Shown here: piece by piece, positions 58,341 to 64,000 of the stretch
Layout: every line of letters starts with the position of its first letter
Position numbering within the stretch: the first letter of the stretch is position 1
Assembly (NCBI GenBank): GCA_021234155.1
Contig: JAJEKV010000080.1
Location: 1,100,182 to 1,164,181 of the forward strand
Length of the DNA: 64,000 nt
Source: Isoetes taiwanensis
Lineage: Eukaryota; Streptophyta; Lycopodiopsida; Isoetales; Isoetaceae
Direction of reading: 5' to 3'
Translations under genes and position numbers: made by a program
The notes under the pieces: generated by a model
Seen by the model: only the letters and a program-made list of their open reading frames with translations
What the model was told of the DNA's origin: nothing
Databases searched by the model: none

Positions 58341-61300
58341 ATGGTGTCAACCCGTACTGATCCAAATTATAAGCAAGCAGTTTGGACACCACCAAAAAGA
58401 AGAAAGAGATTAAAAAAATTACCTTGTGAGTTGTCAGAAAAGATGTCTGAGATGGAAGTCAGTATCGAGAGAAATGTAGAAGAGACACAAGAGACAAGCA
58501 TGACTGACAAATCTGATGTTGATCCTAGCGCATTAGAGGCGTCTGCGGAAACACAGACTCCTTTACCAATTTCACAGATTTCTAAAAAAAACAAGGACAA
58601 GAAAAAACAAGTAGATGCACTTGATGATCAGACCCTAGATGTAGTTGATGCTGCATTTACTGCTGAAATTGTGTCTGATTTATTGCAACAGGTAAGAATT
58701 AGCAGGGCTACTCCACCACCTCTTATACCTTTGTGTAGGATATTGAAGCATGAGGCAGTTAGAACTGTTGCATCAAATACGTCCAACATGAAAGAAACTT
58801 TTAGAAAGGATGGATACATTATGGAAAAAGGGTCTTTCATTCTATCAATACTAACTCCACGTCAGGAAAGCATACCAGTGGATGATGGGATTCTAGCAAG
58901 TTGGTTGGAGACAAGTAAATGATGCCTTTGAGGAAAGCATTTTACAGTCTGAAGATTGGAAAGATCTATCAGGTAAAATGTTTCTGTGTTGGGATGGCAA
59001 TCATAGAGCAGCTGCTTGGATGCAAGAGATTAAGTGTCACTATCAGTGGAACGCAGACAAGCATGTTTCTGTTCATGCAACTTTCATTGACATAGATCAC
59101 TCTCAAGAAACACCTCTTCTAGCTGCCTTGAATCGAATAAATGAGTAAGTTTTTCGTTTAATATACTTTTGCTAATTCGTGTAGTGTTTTTTTCCATACT
59201 AATTTTGTAGTTCTATAGGTTGAATGAAGTGGGTGTAGTTCGTACTACGCTGAAAGACACATTGTTCAGCGTGCATCGAGTTGCAAATTCAAATCCAGAG
59301 AAGTATGCTGAACGCCTACGTGCTGAATTTTTAAAGTCCTTGAGGTCCAAGGAGAGTATTTCTACCTCAAGTGGCAGTGCAACTGAAGCATGGTATCCAT
59401 TGACGCGACTTGCATATGCCAAGATATTATACCAGGTATTTCCTTTCTTTGTAGTCTTTCAAGTTTTTAATTTACCACACACTTGGATTCCTACTGACTA
59501 TGAATAATTCATATAGCAAAACATAAACAGAGATATTGAATTGGAAGTTAAGAGTTATCCATCAATCAAGGAAAGCCCTGAAGAGATTGAAAACATTTGT
59601 AAAAGGAAAGTGTATGAAAGATGGCAACAGAAATTAGGAAAGTATTTGGCTATTCTAAATCCAGCCTTGGGGTTAAGTTGGTTAACTGCTGTGACAACTA
59701 TGGAAACACAATCCAGACACATGAAAATAACAGTTGAAAAACTGTTAGAAATGGTGAAGGCCAAAGTCCCAAACAATGTTAGAGACAGATGGATGCATTG
59801 GCTGACATCAGGAGCTGCCTTGACAAGTACATACATGATTCCTGATAATGATAAGCAGTTCAGGGAATGGGTGAAAAAGGAAACTTGGCTTGAGCATGTG
59901 CTAAAGAGGAGCTTGGGCTTTTATGAGAGCACAAAAATAGACTTCGACTTGACCTTGGATGTGCCAAGAGGGGAAGACATAGAAGGTTGGTTCCGGAATT
60001 TCAAGCTAGATTATCGAAAGGAAATGTTTAGTACTATTGAGAAGCATATGAGTTCAACCTTGCCCTTCACCGAGGCCTATGACTTGGACAAATGTGCTAT
60101 GCGAGTTTGTTTCAGGTACTGATATTCAATATTTTTACATGCTTTTTTGTCTAGAATTTATAACTTTGATTTTTAATTCAGATATTACAAGCACATTGTC
60201 AGCAAAGGCTACGCAGTTTCTCTACCAAGGGAGATGACTTCTTGGAATAAAAAAGAAGCCCCAAAAATGTTTTCTAAGTACAATCTAGATAGAAAAGGAG
60301 GTTTATCTAGCTATGAATATGCTAACTGCCCTTGGTGGATTGATTTCCCAGATGGAAAATATCCTAAAGAAGAGGAGGAAGAATGGAGAAATCAACAGGT
60401 TGGTAACAAGTCTGGAAGGGAAAGCTTGAATGCCAACCATGAATCTTTCGGAGAACAGTCACCAGTATCGAAGTCCAATACCAATGCCAATATAAAAAAT
60501 GTAAGAGCTGCAAAAAGGAAACGAAAATTGGTATTGCAGGATGAACATGAGGACATTCTTACAAGTGCACAATCAGAAGGTGAGCATTCATACAAGCATT
60601 CTACTTTTGTGTGTAATGTTGATTTGGAAATGGAAGTAGGAGATGTGGTTGAGATGTGCTCTTTACTTAAATCAAGAAAGGAAAGATTATTCAGTAACAT
60701 GAGAGAGTTTGCAAAGAACCATTGCAGGTTGTTCAATAAAATAAAATTGCAGAGAAATGGTAAGTCCAGGGATTGGGGTTTAGATTTGGTTGTAATTGAT
60801 TTACCAACCAATGACATGCCCTTGCCAGGAATGAGTGTGCCGGAATGGAACTCCTGTAATGAAGATTTGGTTGATGCATGTCTGACTATTGGGAACTTGT
60901 GCCTCAATGACTCAAGCTGGTTGGTTATTATATGTGCGGATGATGAGTCTATGATGGTGAGGTCTTTTGCTATTAAAAATAATCTTGTCATCTCTCGCAA
61001 ATACACTTTGATCTATGATAAGCCCTTTGGTTATAAAGAAGATAAATTGGGGGTTTTTGAGGCAAATAACCTGGATATTTATATCATCGCACGAGATGGT
61101 AAGTCCCCTACTTTTCATTGCACAAAAGGGTTTATTGTGGGTAAGATGGAGCATAACAGGACCGTATTGAAGCAAAAGATCTGTGATTGCACAAGCCGCG
61201 GATTGCTGACAGGTGATATTGTGAACACTCTGTCATAACATTTGAATTTTTATTGGATATGTTGTGTCCAAAGGAAGGCATTGTGGTTGACCTTCTTGCA

Positions 61301-61718
61301 GGGACAGGATCATTAACAGAGGCATGTGCTAAATTTGGTTCTCACTATTTTGGTATTGAGAAGGAGGACACTTGTTGATTTTGTTAAGAACAAAAGACTA
61401 TCTAGAATTTTCGTGCAGAATGAAAATATAGAAGTACATGCGGAACCGATTAAAAATTCTAGTGGACTCATCTCTACCTTGGGAGCTGAATTGGAAGAAC
61501 CCGAATAGTAAGGTTGATAGTGTCTATCTAACTTTTATTATATTAGTTATTTGCCTCCATTGCCATCACTGACATAATTTTGTTTTCCTTGTAGTTCATT
61601 GCCTATCTATGCGGAGAGAGTGGCTATAGCAATGGCCTTAGAATCTTCCCCAGAAATGAAGGAATGTGGCAAGAGGAAGACTTCTATTTATGTGGATGAT
61701 GAGTGTGTTGAAGAGTAA
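58341..61718 (+). pseudogene. ParB/Srx-like domain fused to N6/N4 DNA methyltransferase, frameshifted
   Basis: Five exons: 58341-59144, 59219-59435, 59517-60115, 60182-61507 and 61595-61718. All junctions are GT-AG and phase-consistent, giving about 1022 residues. Basic PPKRRKRLKKL near the start and AAKRKRKL later look like nuclear signals. Residues about 125-300 resemble a ParB/sulfiredoxin fold, with LIPLCRILKHEAV and MFLCWDGNHRAAAWMQEI (G-x-H-R motif). A helical middle is unrecognised. The C-terminal part has methyltransferase motif IV-like LVVIDLPTNDMP, WLVIICADDE, a KPV-like HSVITFEFLLDML, then motif I VVDLLAGTGSLTEA and FGIEK. Motif IV before motif I is the class-beta amino-methyltransferase order. 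Frameshifts: one extra base near 58915, one missing near 61221, one extra near 61366. The product as read is dead unless these are sequence errors. Nuclear DNA modification is the inferred role; adenine versus cytosine is undecided. Confidence 0.75.
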
Positions 61719-62206
61719 ACAATACACAACTTACTTTTCTTTATTAGCAATACATTGAAGATAAACTATGCATCCTTCTATTACATATCCACTTCCTAAC
61801 TTCTTATTAGTAATTTTGAATACTATTTCATTACATCTTCGTTAAAGTTGTTCTTCATGAATTCCTCTTTTTTTTTTTCGAAAGTGTTATTCCTTTTGCA
61901 AATGTCATCGTTATTTAAATTTACTTTGTTAACAATTGTATTCTGCTAAATTACATCTGTACATTAAAGTAAGTGGCTTCATTCTTTAAAGTAAGTGGCT
62001 TAATTTTTTAAATTTACTTTGATAACTATTATAACGTAATACAAGAACTATGAGTATTACACAGTACCTAATTCGAGTGCACCATGCTATCAATGTTAAG
62101 TAACTTATTTTTTAACAAAAAACCTAAAAAACCATGAAAAAAAAAACCTGGCTTTGAAAATCCCCGAAGTGTAGCCATATTCATAAGAACCATAGCCAAA
62201 ACAAGG
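61719..62206. other. No gene recognised; short tandem repeat
   Basis: The 3' flank of the methyltransferase gene. A 22-bp unit with aaagtaagtggctt occurs twice at 61966-62010. No terminal inverted repeat was recognised. Confidence 0.4.
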
Positions 62207-62770
62207 ATGGATGCTGAAAGAATATTGAAAACAAAAATAGACCAGAGTAAGGTTATGGAAGATAAGGAAGCTTCCCAAATTCTGTTTGCAAAAGGTAAAG
62301 GCAACGACGAAAATAGGAAAAGAGGTAAGCTTGGTAACTGCAATCAGTATGGGCGCTTGAAAATTGACTGTCCTTCAATGACCAAAGAGATTAATTGCTA
62401 TAATTGTGGGGGGATCAAATTGTTCATCTCCTAAAATTGCATCAAGAGGGAGAGAAAAAGGAGGAAGGGCAAATTTAGCAGCTAGGGGAGAGGAAGGGGA
62501 AGATTCAGAAACACAAGCTCAGAAGCAAATATAGCAGAGGAAGTGCGACTTGAAGAAGACAGTACAGGAGAGGAGGATGAGGATGAGGATGAGGTAAGAA
62601 AGCACATAGTTTTTTTTGCTAGTCATGACAAATTTGATGACAATGATTTTCTAATTTTAGATAGTGGAGCAGAAAAGTCCATTGCATGCAACTCAAAAAT
62701 CCTGAAAGAGAAGAAGGGAAGCCAAGGTGGATATATTCAAGTGGGCAATGGTGACTGTTGAGGGTAATCC
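62207..62770 (+). pseudogene. Ty1/copia gag zinc knuckle and protease fragment
   Basis: Successive frames encode GNCNQYGRLKIDCPSMTKEI and INCYNCGG (degenerate CCHC knuckles), an acidic stretch EEDSTGEEDEDEDEVRKH, and FLILDSGAEKSIACNSKILK, the aspartic protease active-site region (D-S-G-A) of copia polyproteins. Frame changes and an immediate stop after VGNGDC show it is dead. No RT or integrase follows. Confidence 0.75.
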
Positions 62771-64000
62771 TGGCAAAACCCTCAACTAGAATGGTTTAGG
62801 ACCTCCAGGTTGCTTCAGGCAACCACTCTAAACCTAAATCTTGCAAAAACTTCTCACCACAAGCCTGTTAGTACAACTTTCCCATTTCAAGAAAAAACCC
62901 TGTTTCCTCTTTTCAATACCAAGCACAAATAACTGGAGAATTTTACTTGGAAAAGTATGAGTGTGATCCCAACACTTGATATTAAAAGAGTGCAAAATCC
63001 TTTTTGAAGTCAGACAGTTCTAGATACTTGAAAAATCTATGCCTGACCTAGTCAAAAATTGGTCAATACTCTCGGCAGAGAGCAGAAATTCTCAAATGTT
63101 TTGTGAGATATTATTTTTGATCTGGGACAACTGGGACTGATCTAATTGCTCTTGTAGGTAAAGTGCAACACCTTTTTTGGGGTTTACTTTGAATGCTGAA
63201 TGAACAGAGAGTAATTTACCACTGACAGACTGTGTTTTTGATGACAGAAATATTTATTTATATGTTTTTTGTTTTTCCTGAGACAGAATAGAAGAGAATT
63301 ACTGAGGTTTTGATAATAACATATGGACTGAACCTTTGCTAGAGAGTTTTGTAGCGAAAAGATAGGTTCTTTCTTGACTCTTATCAGATAGCTAGGACTT
63401 AGCTTTGACAAATATTTATATGTTTTATGTTTTCTTTGAATGCAAGATGACTATTCTTATGAAGCCTAAGTAGGATCTTTCTAATATGCAGTAGAAAAAA
63501 AAACTAGAACAATATGTAGCAGATATGCATAACTTTCTTGAAAAGGAAGTTGAGAAAAGGAAATTTTACCAAAGTCGGATTTTCATTCACTTAACAAATC
63601 ATACAGGCGTTCCACATAACTTCAAATAACTCACAATTCAGGAGTCAATAATACTTCCGGGATCGGACAGAATAATTGGTCAGCTTTACTGCTCAATCAA
63701 GTAAATTGATGCAGCAAGGAAGGTCGAATTCACAAGCAGAAGATCGTATTGACATGTATTTCGCATCCACAATCTCCCAAATGCGCAAAAGCCCTTGAAA
63801 TTTCCCGGTCGATTTGCCCCCTTTTGAAAATGCTTGGTTCTGCTCCAATTCTTGCAAGATCCAAAGATTATCCGTCATTTAGCACGTGTTTTGGAGTTCT
63901 TGGGATCACTCAAGTTAAATCGGGAGGGTACAGTCATGATTAGGTAGTTCCCACTACTAAAAAATCCGTTTCTTGGCCTGCAAATCTTAGGGTTCTTGTT
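62771..64000. other. No gene recognised
   Basis: Sequence downstream of the copia fragment with no supported coding frame on either strand. Confidence 0.4.

Noticed and set aside
60392-61006. Minus-strand 204-residue frame
   Set aside because: Antisense shadow of exon 4 of the methyltransferase gene.
58341-61718. Bacterial or phage contamination as the source of the methyltransferase gene
   Set aside because: Four GT-AG introns with AT-rich interiors restore the frame exactly, and surrounding sequence is plant repeat DNA.

Overview
This is a plant nuclear window dominated by decayed transposable elements. Evidence for a land plant: PPR, WPP-domain, CYP72-clan P450, legume-type lectin and VID27/CYPRO4-like sequences, spliceosomal introns with AT-rich interiors, copia and long-LTR retrotransposons, many 5'-truncated LINEs and MITE/foldback elements. 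The very low gene density, long old LTR element and PPR style fit a gymnosperm best, but a fern or other large-genome plant cannot be excluded. No organelle or bacterial segment was recognised.

Layout. 0-9 kb: an intact single-exon L-type lectin (minus), a PPR pseudogene, a foldback element, and a five-exon cytochrome P450 (plus) broken by frameshifts and by a LINE with a 12-bp target-site duplication (TSD). 9-27 kb: LINE and copia fragments, two ORF1-only LINE-like retroposons, a degenerate WPP-domain gene, and two more foldback copies, one with perfect 120-bp inverted arms. 27.6-42.5 kb: one minus-strand LTR retrotransposon of about 15 kb with a TSD of ggaaa, carrying a nested near-complete LINE (coiled coil, endonuclease, RT), a candidate second LTR end, a SINE and tRNA-like units. 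43-49 kb: a MITE, a second PPR pseudogene, and a multi-exon plastid CPBP (CAAX-like) membrane protein gene (minus). 49-53 kb: a LINE with a 15-bp TSD, a copia gag with tRNA-Met primer site, and a VID27/CYPRO4 remnant.

The most unusual part is 53.5-61.7 kb. A minus-strand gene encodes a MULE-like transposase (zinc-finger region, DDE-type region, SWIM finger). Divergent from it, on plus, is a five-exon gene for a protein of about 1020 residues joining a ParB/Srx-like domain to a class-beta amino-methyltransferase (N6-adenine or N4-cytosine type). Between them lie six regularly spaced GC-rich palindromes in AT-rich DNA. This could be one mobile element carrying its own DNA methyltransferase, or a domesticated pair. 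The methyltransferase reading frame has three single-base shifts, although every exon junction keeps phase.

Caution: most breaks in recognisable genes here are one-base indels, several in homopolymers, and LTR differences cluster at CG-rich spots. Some pseudogene calls could therefore be assembly error.
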